32,581 bases of DNA from Rhodospirillales bacterium (GTDB lineage: Bacteria > Vulcanimicrobiota > Vulcanimicrobiia > Vulcanimicrobiales > Vulcanimicrobiaceae): positions 1-32,581 of the forward strand of contig JANYGA010000188.1 in the NCBI GenBank assembly GCA_025359485.1, written 5' to 3'. Of this stretch, positions 8,792-16,913 are shown piece by piece. A model generated the notes under the pieces. That model saw only the letters and a program-made list of their open reading frames with translations, had not been told where the DNA came from and did no database searches. The number at the start of each line of letters is the position of its first letter. Within the stretch, counting starts at the first letter, position 1. A program made the translations under genes and the position numbers.

Positions 8792-9754
8792 ATGACCCCG
8801 ATCGAACGCGGCGCGCTCGTCGCCCTCGCCGTCATCGCGTTCGTCGGAAGCTCGATCGCCACGGCAAACGCCGATTGCTCGTCGCGCAAGAATTACGGCG
8901 CTGGGATCGTCTTCGTAACCGATCGCGAGCCGCTCGGCGACGAGCGTATCTTCGGCGGCGAACGCGCGCGCGGCGACGCGGACGACCTCGTAACGACGGG
9001 CACGCTCACCGGCACCAAACCCGCACAGACGCGCGGCTGCACGTCGCGACTCTCGTTTTTTCAAGCTCTCAACCATCGCTTCGCGCGCGGGCACGGACGA
9101 CACATCCTCGTCTACGTGCACGGCTATTACACGTCGTTCGTCACGGCATCGCGCGATGCGCTCACGCTCGCGCACGAGGTACGCTTTCCCGGCCCCGTCG
9201 TACTGTACTCGTGGCCCGCGACCGTCACCGCAAAACCGGCGTACGGTACCGAATCGCGCAACGCCGCGTGGTCGGCGCCGCACTTCGCGCGTTTCGTCAA
9301 CGACCTCGAAACGCACTTCCACAACGTTCCGATCTCGTTCGTTGCCAGCGGCGTCGGCGCACGTTTCGCGACGTCGGGGCTGCGCGTCGTTCGCGATCCG
9401 CGCTGCCGGCATTGCTTCGAGCGCGCGGTTTTCGTGCAGCCCGAGATCGCGGCCGACGCGCTGCGACGCAATCTCGATCGCGCGCGGATGTGCGACGGCC
9501 GACGCGACCCCGCACGCACGGGTGCGCCGATCACCATCTACACGACGACGCCGCACCCCAGTTCGTGCTCGGGCATCGATACGGTGCGCGTTCCCGTGCG
9601 CTTGATCGCGGAGAACGGCGGCCGCGATCCACTCGCGAGCGCCGTGCTCGTCCGCGACGTCCGCGAAGCGCTCGCGGGGACGCCGCGTACGGCCTCATCG
9701 CGGCGGCTCGCGCACGCAGCGTCGCGCGCGCGAAAGGCTACGGCGAAGTCTTAA
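8792..9754 (+). CDS. Secreted DUF900-like alpha/beta-hydrolase fold protein, probably catalytically degenerate
   Basis: Signal peptide MTPIERGALVALAVIAFVGSSIATANA. LVYVHGYYTSF, VVLYSWPATVTAKPAYGTESRNAAWSAPHFARFVNDLE and FVQPEIAADALRR match the DUF900 layout. Nucleophile elbow reads ASGVG. Confidence 0.75.
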   Translation: MTPIERGALVALAVIAFVGSSIATANADCSSRKNYGAGIVFVTDREPLGDERIFGGERARGDADDLVTTGTLTGTKPAQTRGCTSRLSFFQALNHRFARGHGRHILVYVHGYYTSFVTASRDALTLAHEVRFPGPVVLYSWPATVTAKPAYGTESRNAAWSAPHFARFVNDLETHFHNVPISFVASGVGARFATSGLRVVRDPRCRHCFERAVFVQPEIAADALRRNLDRARMCDGRRDPARTGAPITIYTTTPHPSSCSGIDTVRVPVRLIAENGGRDPLASAVLVRDVREALAGTPRTASSRRLAHAASRARKATAKS

Positions 9755-10706
9755 AGGCCTGAACGAAATCGCCACTGGGCTGCGCCCAGACGATCCACAT
9801 CTGGCCCGTGCGCCCATCGAGACCGATCGTATGGGCTTCCGCGGGAACCGTCGTTTGCGCGACGATCGTCGGCGCGCCGCTGGGATTATCGCGCAAGACC
9901 GTCACCATGCCGCTCCCCGCACACGCGAAGAGATGCGTCGTTCGATCGAGACTGCATTGATCGACGCGCGCTTGAATCGCCGTCTTGCCGACGAGCGTTC
10001 CCGTTCGATCGTACGCCGCGACCATGCCGTTCTGCCCTCCCACGAGGACGTGGCCGAGCGAGTCATCGTATTGCAGCGGATGGTTGCCCGTAATCTCGGG
10101 CGTGCGTACGGTTTGCTTCACCTTAAGCGTTTTCGCATCGATCACGACGTATTCGCCGAGATTCGCGATATTTTGATACACGTCGTGCGTTTTCGGATCG
10201 ATGTCGAGGTACTCGGGTTTGTGGCCGGGGAGATCGACCGTCCCAACACTCTTCATCGACGCGCCATCGAGGACGTAGACGTGCGTGCCGTCGTCTTCAT
10301 CCGCGTAGACGTGGCCCGTTGCCGAATCGTACGCCACCGCATCGACCGCGCCACCCACGTCGGTCGTGCGCAGCACTTTCATCGTGACGGGATCGACTTC
10401 CGAGATCGAATTATCGGTGCCGTTGCCGGTAAAAACATGCCCCGAGACCGGGTCGACGGCGACGCCGTGAACCGACCCGATTTTGATTTGACCGAGTACG
10501 GCTCCCGAATCCGCATCGACGATTGCGAGGCATGAGCTCCCCGTATGCGCGGTATAGACGCGACGTCGTTGCACGTCGACGGTGACGTAATCGAAGCCGC
10601 TAAAAATCGGCACGGCTTGTGGCGGGGCGACAGGCAAGAGAGTCATGCGGCGCTTATCGCGTGCCGTGAGAGCGGAGTCCTCTCGAAACTTTCTGGGAAT
10701 TACCAA
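9738..10706 (-). CDS. YVTN/YncE-type beta-propeller repeat protein
   Basis: Repeating VDADSGAVLGQIKIGSVHGVAVDPVSGHVFTGNGTDNSISEVDPVTMKVLRTTDVGGAVDAVAYDSATGHVYADEDDGTHVYVLD. 3' end overlaps the convergent gene by 17 nt. Start uncertain. Confidence 0.82.
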   Translation of the reverse strand: MVIPRKFREDSALTARDKRRMTLLPVAPPQAVPIFSGFDYVTVDVQRRRVYTAHTGSSCLAIVDADSGAVLGQIKIGSVHGVAVDPVSGHVFTGNGTDNSISEVDPVTMKVLRTTDVGGAVDAVAYDSATGHVYADEDDGTHVYVLDGASMKSVGTVDLPGHKPEYLDIDPKTHDVYQNIANLGEYVVIDAKTLKVKQTVRTPEITGNHPLQYDDSLGHVLVGGQNGMVAAYDRTGTLVGKTAIQARVDQCSLDRTTHLFACAGSGMVTVLRDNPSGAPTIVAQTTVPAEAHTIGLDGRTGQMWIVWAQPSGDFVQAFKTSP

Positions 10707-10808
10707 GACATTAACTTTGTCGCTCCAGACTTAATGCGGTCGTAATCTCGGCTTAGCCACTCTTGCATATGGTAGGCGTGTTTCCACTCGATTTGCTTTA
10801 GGAGCATA

Positions 10809-13592
10809 ATGAAACGCTTCACACGTTTGGTCGCAGCTTTGCGAGCCGTCGTGGTTTTCGCGATCGTCGTCGCGATGGTCGCCCCTGCGAATGCACAGTC
10901 GCCCGTGATCCCTCTGAGTGGAACGGTGATCGACGCAGCCTCAGGCCTACCGCTCGCGACGGCGAACGTCACCGCAACGGGACCCGCCACAACCACGGTT
11001 TCGGCCGATCGCGACGGACGATTTACGTTCGCTTCGATCGCTCCCGGTCTCTACACCCTCGTCGCACGCGCCGACGGCTACCAGCCGGCGCAGAGCGAAT
11101 CGATCACGCTCGTCGAGAACAGCACGGCGACCGTGACGCTGAGTCTACAGCGCGTCGCCGGTTCGTCGAATCTCAAAACGATCGGAACGACGACGGTACG
11201 CGCGAGCGCGTCGTTGCAGAAAGCTTCGGTCCTGTACCAACAGGTCAACGCGGAAGCCGTGACCGAGCAGGGCCTCTACCGCCTCGGCGACGCGCTTCGC
11301 GAATTGCCGGGCGTCGTCAACAGCGGGAGCGATACCGCAGCACCCGCCGACGACATCAATCTCAACTTTCGCGGTATCGGAAATCTCGAAACGCTGACGC
11401 TCGTCGACGGACACCCCGTCGGGTACGGCCTGCGAAGCCCGTATAATTTCGATATCTCGCCCGCACCGCTCTTTCGCAACGTCGTCGCCGTCTACGGCTC
11501 GGGTGCCGATCAATTCTATCCGCTCAATTCGATCGGCGGTATCTTCGATTTCCAAACGATCAATCCGACGCGGACGCCTCGTGCCTCCATCACGCAGCAA
11601 ATCGGCACGTTCGGTCAGTCGAGCAGCATCTTTACGACGACGGGGACGATCGATAACATCGGTTACGCGATCGCACTCGGCGGTCAAGGCACGAACGGCC
11701 CCGTGAGTCATCGCCACGATCTCTTCGGATACTCGGCAGCGCAAGATCCGGGCGCGACCGATGCGTTTCGCAACAACGGCTTCTATCAAGTCGACACCGC
11801 GACGACGACGCACACCTTGCTCGGTAAACTCACGTTCCCAATCGCGAAGAAAACGACCGGACTCGTTTCGGCGCTGACGGAGTCGTTCTACGACGATAAG
11901 ACGGGCAACGGCGACCTCGATTTCCTTCCCTACGATCAAGCCCTGGCATCCGCGACCGCAACGGCCTCGGCGCCAAACGCCTACGCGGTCGCGGGTGGTC
12001 CGCAGATGTCGATCGCCGATGCGAGCGGCAACATCACGTGCCCGCAAGGGTACGCACCGCTCACGAACGGCAACGGGGTTCCATCGGGCACGTTCACGCA
12101 GAACACGATCGGCCTCATTCAAAACGGCGTCCGCACCGCGTGCGTTACGCCGCAGCAGTACGCGGCGAATGCCTCCGGCCTCAACGGTGCGGGCCCGGCA
12201 TTCCAGACCTACAATCTTCAGGATTATCACGCGAGAGTCACACAGACCAACGGCAATCAGGAAACGTACGTCGACGGTTACGTCGATCGCTACACGCATC
12301 ACTACGATCGCGATCAGCAATTGCCATATATCGCGGCGCCGGGCGATAACCCCAATTCCTATTACGAAGGCGTCGTCAACAGCGGCCTCACGCTCGCGAC
12401 ATCGTTCACGTCGCCAGCGAACACGCTCGGCCTCGGATTCTCGTACAACAACGCGAACTACTACGACTACAACAGTCCGGGCCCGATCGTCGTCACGGCG
12501 TCGAGTAAGAGTGACTTTACGGGCTTCGTGCGCGACGCGTACAAAATTCCGTCGCTCCCGCTGACGCTCTACGCAAACATTTTCGTCAAGAACGCCGGCG
12601 AGACGAATACGTCGTTCGTCGATCCGCGTCTCGCGGCGGTCTACACGCTTAAGAACGACGTCTTTCGCGCGAGCGCGGGTGTTTCGAGTACGCAACCCTA
12701 TCTCGCCGCGATCAGCGCGCCATTCACGCAAGGCTCGACGGGTGCGCTCGCCGGCAACGTCACCAACGCCCCCGGCGGATCGTGTTCGACCGCGACGAAC
12801 AGTCCGATCTCGATCGGCTCGGGCGGCGGCGGCTCGTTCTTGCGTCCCGAACGCGGCGTCGATCTCGAAGCGAGCTACGGCCACCGATTCGGCGGCGATT
12901 CGAACGTGCAAGCGACGTTCTACACGACCAACGTTTTCGATAAAATCTATAGCGCGACGTCGCCGCTATCGATCACCGGAAGCGGCTTCATCAACCCATC
13001 GTATCTCGCGCAGGTTCAGGCAGTCGTGCGCGGCATTTGCGGCCAGAATTTCAACGTCAGTACGGGCCTCGGCGTCTCGGCCCCGGTCAATCTCGGACAC
13101 GTCCGCGCGCAAGGCGTTGAGGTCTCCGGTCGTCAGCGCCTGATCCGTCGCGTCGCCCTCGATTACGATTACGGCGTCAATGCCGTCCAACTCGTGAGCG
13201 CGCCGGCCTCACTCCTGGTGCGTCAGTCGACGCTCATCCAGGGCGCGCAATTGCCGAACGTCCCGTTGCATCAATACAATCTCGGTCTCAACTACGAGTT
13301 CGTCCGCAACGCGAATTTCCGCATCGCCTATCATCACATCTCCGACAACAACACGAAAAATCTCGGGCCGTATGGCTTTGCGGATCTCGTGATTGCCGGC
13401 CCCGTCGGCCCCGGTCGCCTCGGGATCGCCGTCAACAATCTTTTCAATAGTCAAGCGTTCTATCAGGGTCTCGAAAACGTCGGCGTCCCGCTCGCAACCA
13501 ATTCCTATGCGGGCGGTCAACCCAAAGCGCAGGAGCTCTTTGGGCTGCCGAATCGACAGATCGACTTTACCTACACGCTCTCAACGAAGTAG
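10809..13592 (+). CDS. TonB-dependent receptor with N-terminal carboxypeptidase-regulatory-like domain
   Basis: Signal peptide, LSGTVIDAASGLPLATANVTATG...FTFASIAPGLYTLVARADGYQPAQ, plug LRELPGVVNSGSDTAAPADDINLNFRGIGNLETLTLVDGHPVGYG, long beta-rich barrel region. Confidence 0.92.
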   Translation: MKRFTRLVAALRAVVVFAIVVAMVAPANAQSPVIPLSGTVIDAASGLPLATANVTATGPATTTVSADRDGRFTFASIAPGLYTLVARADGYQPAQSESITLVENSTATVTLSLQRVAGSSNLKTIGTTTVRASASLQKASVLYQQVNAEAVTEQGLYRLGDALRELPGVVNSGSDTAAPADDINLNFRGIGNLETLTLVDGHPVGYGLRSPYNFDISPAPLFRNVVAVYGSGADQFYPLNSIGGIFDFQTINPTRTPRASITQQIGTFGQSSSIFTTTGTIDNIGYAIALGGQGTNGPVSHRHDLFGYSAAQDPGATDAFRNNGFYQVDTATTTHTLLGKLTFPIAKKTTGLVSALTESFYDDKTGNGDLDFLPYDQALASATATASAPNAYAVAGGPQMSIADASGNITCPQGYAPLTNGNGVPSGTFTQNTIGLIQNGVRTACVTPQQYAANASGLNGAGPAFQTYNLQDYHARVTQTNGNQETYVDGYVDRYTHHYDRDQQLPYIAAPGDNPNSYYEGVVNSGLTLATSFTSPANTLGLGFSYNNANYYDYNSPGPIVVTASSKSDFTGFVRDAYKIPSLPLTLYANIFVKNAGETNTSFVDPRLAAVYTLKNDVFRASAGVSSTQPYLAAISAPFTQGSTGALAGNVTNAPGGSCSTATNSPISIGSGGGGSFLRPERGVDLEASYGHRFGGDSNVQATFYTTNVFDKIYSATSPLSITGSGFINPSYLAQVQAVVRGICGQNFNVSTGLGVSAPVNLGHVRAQGVEVSGRQRLIRRVALDYDYGVNAVQLVSAPASLLVRQSTLIQGAQLPNVPLHQYNLGLNYEFVRNANFRIAYHHISDNNTKNLGPYGFADLVIAGPVGPGRLGIAVNNLFNSQAFYQGLENVGVPLATNSYAGGQPKAQELFGLPNRQIDFTYTLSTK

Positions 13593-13625
13593 CACGCCCC
13601 ATCGCGGATGCGCGATGCGACGAAG

Positions 13626-13658
13626 AAAACGGCGCGGTTTGCTTACCGCGCCGTTTTT
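13626..13658. terminator. Bidirectional rho-independent terminator
   Basis: aaaacggcgcggt - ttgctt - accgcgccgtttt: perfect 13-bp inverted repeat with A-rich and T-rich flanks between convergent genes. Overlaps the stop codon of the 13657-13920 ORF. Confidence 0.92.
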
Positions 13659-13920
13659 ACGCGTTCTCCGGGACGTCGTGAAACGTACCTTTCTTCGCGG
13701 TGTCGTCGAGTTCGAGATCTTCGAGGAGATAGTAGACGATCTTGCGATCGTCGAACCCGACCTTCGCGAGCGCTCGGCCTCCGATCTCGACGACCTCGTG
13801 GATATGCCCGACTTGTCCCGCATACCGATAGTTCACGGCCGTATAATTCGCTTCGTCCGGTTTGGGATGCGGCGTAGCCTTCGTCCCGCGCAACGGCGTT
13901 TTATGGCGATGGTCGCTCAT
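13657..13920 (-). CDS. Small hypothetical protein
   Basis: 87 aa, MSDHRHKTPLRGTKATPHPKPDEANYTAVNYRYAGQVGHIHEVVEIGGRALAKVGFDDRKIVYYLLEDLELDD. Protein-like composition, ends at the terminator. Confidence 0.65.
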   Translation of the reverse strand: MSDHRHKTPLRGTKATPHPKPDEANYTAVNYRYAGQVGHIHEVVEIGGRALAKVGFDDRKIVYYLLEDLELDDTAKKGTFHDVPENA

Positions 13921-13984
13921 GTGATACTCCTTCGCTCGTGTCGGCCCGAGCTACCAATCTTCGACGTCAGGTCGATCGAACCGA

Positions 13985-14302
13985 TCATCGGACGTCGCGC
14001 ACGAGCGAGACGTACCCATCGAACGTGTCGACATCGTCGAGAAAACCAAGGGCACGTAGCACGTCGATGCGTTCGTCGCCCGCGGTAAACCGCGCGATCA
14101 CGACGGCGGCAAAGCGGCCGACCGCGATCGCGTTGAGCTCGCGCACGAGTGCCGCATACGACGCACGATCGCCTTCGAGCGCGCTGATGAGCAGTGCGGA
14201 CCCATCGACCTCGAAGGTCGCCGAACCACCCTCGGCGCGCACGGTATGCGAATCGCCCGCCGTGGCGACCTCATGGTCCGGAATAATGCGAGCCTTCGCC
14301 AT
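13985..14302 (-). CDS. Small hypothetical protein, start overlaps dnaB 3' end
   Basis: 105 aa, MAKARIIPDHEVATAGDSHTVRAEGGSATFEVDGSALLISALEGDRASYAALVRELNAIAVGRFAAVVIARF. Co-directional, 32-nt overlap with dnaB. Confidence 0.6.
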   Translation of the reverse strand: MAKARIIPDHEVATAGDSHTVRAEGGSATFEVDGSALLISALEGDRASYAALVRELNAIAVGRFAAVVIARFTAGDERIDVLRALGFLDDVDTFDGYVSLVRDVR

Positions 14303-16913
14303 AGGGCACGAAGAGCGTATGCTCTTTGAGGAAGCGTAATTTTACGGTCCCGGTCGGGCCGCTGCGGCTTTTTGCGATGATGAACTCGGTGAGATCGGGC
14401 TCCGGCGCGCTCTCGGGATTGTAATACGCGTCGCGGTAGAGGAACGTGACCATATCGGCCTCTTGCTCGATCGCGCCCGAATTATGCGTGAGCATATCGT
14501 CGACGACAAAATTATGGAGATCTCCGACGGTAAGATCGTAGACCATGTCTTCACCGCACGGCTCGATCCGCACGATCGGATCCCAAAGGACGTCCGAAAA
14601 AGCGAGCGCTTCGAGAATCGCGTCGTCGAGGCGCTCTGCGACGAGAGCACGCGTCGTGCGAGACATCGCCTCGCCTTGGTCGCGCCATCCGAGCTGAGCA
14701 TGAGAGAGACGCGCTTCGGCGCGCAACATGCGCACGTACGGATTGACGTTCGCGGGAATGCGATCGAACTGGGCCGCGTCGTTTAGCTTCTCACGAACGA
14801 TTTTCGCGATCGCATGCTCGTGTTTTTTGCCGAGAAAACCGATGCGATCCATGAATCGCGTGACCGATTCACGTTGCATGAGCGAAACCGTCCAAATCGC
14901 TTTCGTTTCGGTACGATATCCGTCAATGTTTCGCGTATCGCTCGAAACAATACCATTGATACCGAACCTTAGCAGAGCATGCTGGACGTCGCGCGCGAGA
15001 CGTTCGCTAATCGTGCTGAGTCGAACGGTTACCCGCGTACTTGTCGAGCCGCGCGTGAGGCTACCATCTGCGTGGAAAAGGCCACGAAGAAACGCCGCAA
15101 CCACATCATCGCTTTGCTCGAAAAGCGATTCCGGAATATGTTTTTCGTCGCCCGTCGATTTCCACACGCCGAGGCTGCGAAGCCACGTCGTTAAGGGGTT
15201 GCGCCCGGCACCACACATTCGTCCAGTCGTAAGAACAACTCGCGTTGCCTCCGTACCGGCATGTTCGGCTCGAACGTATGGCTCGAGCGAAAATTCGTCT
15301 CGTCCCAGCCGGACCGCGATATCGGCTTCCGCCTCCGTTGCCACGGTGATTGCCGGGCTGCCGCCGAAATGGCCATCGCCTGTCAACCATCCGAGCAGCA
15401 ACGCGCGGCCGATGGTAAAGCTCGGATCCTTGGTCGGCGCATTGGTCGTCGCGTATCCCCGCGGCACGGCAATCGCATCGCCTACGCCCAATTCTCGAAG
15501 CTCGACCCAGCGCGACAGCGTGCGGAATCGGTGGCCCGCGGTGGCGCGAATAGAGCGCCCGCTTTGCGTCTCCATTCGGTACACCTGTTGCGTCCCAACA
15601 GTCCAAGCGTCCGTGATCGGTCGTTTCACGAGCTTATACCGTTCATCGACGGCCCAGACATCGAAGCGCAGATTCTTTGCGACGATTTCGGCCATTGAGA
15701 AACGTGCACCCGAAGACGCGTTCGTTACGAGCGAATCGCCGACGAGGCAATCGCGCAAATCCGAAAGCATCGGTCGTTTATCGTTGCGCGACTCGACGCC
15801 GCGGTTGAGCTGAGCGAGTGCGAAGATCGGAATCTGCAAATCTTTCGCCGTCGCTTTGAGCGTACGGCAGATTTCCGAGAGTTCGTCGTTGCGATTTTGC
15901 GGACGCGACGACGTCGATGGGCGCACGAGTTGCAGGTAGTCGATGAAAACGGCGGCGAGCCCGTCGCCGGCTTGCAGACGCCGACAGCGGCTACGAATCT
16001 CGGTGACGGTGACCGTGCCCGAATCGTCGATGTAGATCGGCAACTGCGAGAGCGCGCTCATGCCGCTCGAGATTTTCTCCCATTCGGGATCGCGAATGTT
16101 GCCGCGCTTGAGATTCATCGAATTGATCCGCGACTCGGCGCAGAGCAGTCGCGTGACGAGTTCTTCGTTCGTCATTTCGAGGGAGAAGAACGCGACGGGC
16201 CGTTGTTCTTCTTTGGCGACGGCGGCCGCCATCGTGAGCGCCATCGACGTCTTTCCCATCGCCGGTCGCGCCGCGAGAATGACGAAATTTCCCGGCTGAA
16301 ACCCCGCCGTGTACTCATCGATATCTTTGAAGCCCGATGTGAGTCCCGTGCGATCGCCGCGATTGTGATACGCGCGATCGATCTGCTCGAAGGCGCCTTT
16401 GAGGAGCTTGTTGATCGGCGAGAATTCGGAACGATTCTGCTTGCGGCCGACATCGTAGACGATCTGTTCGCTGCGATCGAGCGCGCCTTCGACGTCTTCT
16501 TCGTTCTCGAAGCCGATCTTCGTGATCTCGGTACCGGCATGGATGAGCCCGCGTAACGACGATTTCTCGCGTACGATGTGCGCGTAGTATTCCGCGGAAG
16601 CCGCCGTCGGTACCGTGTCCATCAGCGAGTTGAGGTAGGGCAAGCCGCCGACGTTTTCGAGTAGCGCCTTGCGCCGCAACTCTTCGGCGAGTGTGATTTT
16701 ATCGAGCGGTTCGCCACGTTCGTAGAGCTGGACGAGCGCGAGAAAAATCGTCTCGTGAACGTGTGCGTAAAAATCCGGTGGCGAGAGGATCTCGCTCACG
16801 GCCGACATCATCTCGCGATCGACGAGGATCGACCCGATGACCGCCATCTCGGCTTCTAGATTGTTTGGTGGTATACGATCGACCTGACCGTACCCCGTCG
16901 CCGCGATCGCCAC
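14271..16913 (-). CDS. dnaB: Replicative DNA helicase DnaB, intein-containing precursor
   Basis: IPPNNLEAEMAVIGSILVD, ILAARPAMGKTSMALTMA, FFSLEMTNEELVTRLL, VFIDYLQLV, LSDLRD...SGAIEQEADMVTFLYRD, with an intervening intein. Confidence 0.96.
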   Translation of the reverse strand: MAIAATGYGQVDRIPPNNLEAEMAVIGSILVDREMMSAVSEILSPPDFYAHVHETIFLALVQLYERGEPLDKITLAEELRRKALLENVGGLPYLNSLMDTVPTAASAEYYAHIVREKSSLRGLIHAGTEITKIGFENEEDVEGALDRSEQIVYDVGRKQNRSEFSPINKLLKGAFEQIDRAYHNRGDRTGLTSGFKDIDEYTAGFQPGNFVILAARPAMGKTSMALTMAAAVAKEEQRPVAFFSLEMTNEELVTRLLCAESRINSMNLKRGNIRDPEWEKISSGMSALSQLPIYIDDSGTVTVTEIRSRCRRLQAGDGLAAVFIDYLQLVRPSTSSRPQNRNDELSEICRTLKATAKDLQIPIFALAQLNRGVESRNDKRPMLSDLRDCLVGDSLVTNASSGARFSMAEIVAKNLRFDVWAVDERYKLVKRPITDAWTVGTQQVYRMETQSGRSIRATAGHRFRTLSRWVELRELGVGDAIAVPRGYATTNAPTKDPSFTIGRALLLGWLTGDGHFGGSPAITVATEAEADIAVRLGRDEFSLEPYVRAEHAGTEATRVVLTTGRMCGAGRNPLTTWLRSLGVWKSTGDEKHIPESLFEQSDDVVAAFLRGLFHADGSLTRGSTSTRVTVRLSTISERLARDVQHALLRFGINGIVSSDTRNIDGYRTETKAIWTVSLMQRESVTRFMDRIGFLGKKHEHAIAKIVREKLNDAAQFDRIPANVNPYVRMLRAEARLSHAQLGWRDQGEAMSRTTRALVAERLDDAILEALAFSDVLWDPIVRIEPCGEDMVYDLTVGDLHNFVVDDMLTHNSGAIEQEADMVTFLYRDAYYNPESAPEPDLTEFIIAKSRSGPTGTVKLRFLKEHTLFVPYGEGSHYSGP
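14481..15749 (-). other. Intein (423 aa) with LAGLIDADG homing endonuclease domain inside DnaB
   Basis: Block A CLVGDSLVTN, block B RATAGH, dodecapeptide motifs LLLGWLTGDG and AAFLRGLFHADGS, block F VYDLTVGDLHNFVVDD, C-terminal HN followed by Ser+1. Junctions LRD|C...HN|SGAIEQEAD. Confidence 0.95.

Noticed and set aside
8437-9762. 441-aa plus-strand ORF
   Set aside because: Spans antisense of the LarA-like gene and an alternative frame of the DUF900-like gene. Arg-rich low-complexity translation.
11145-12911. 588-aa minus-strand ORF
   Set aside because: Antisense to a clear TonB-dependent receptor. Composition is Arg/Val/Glu-rich with no recognisable domain.
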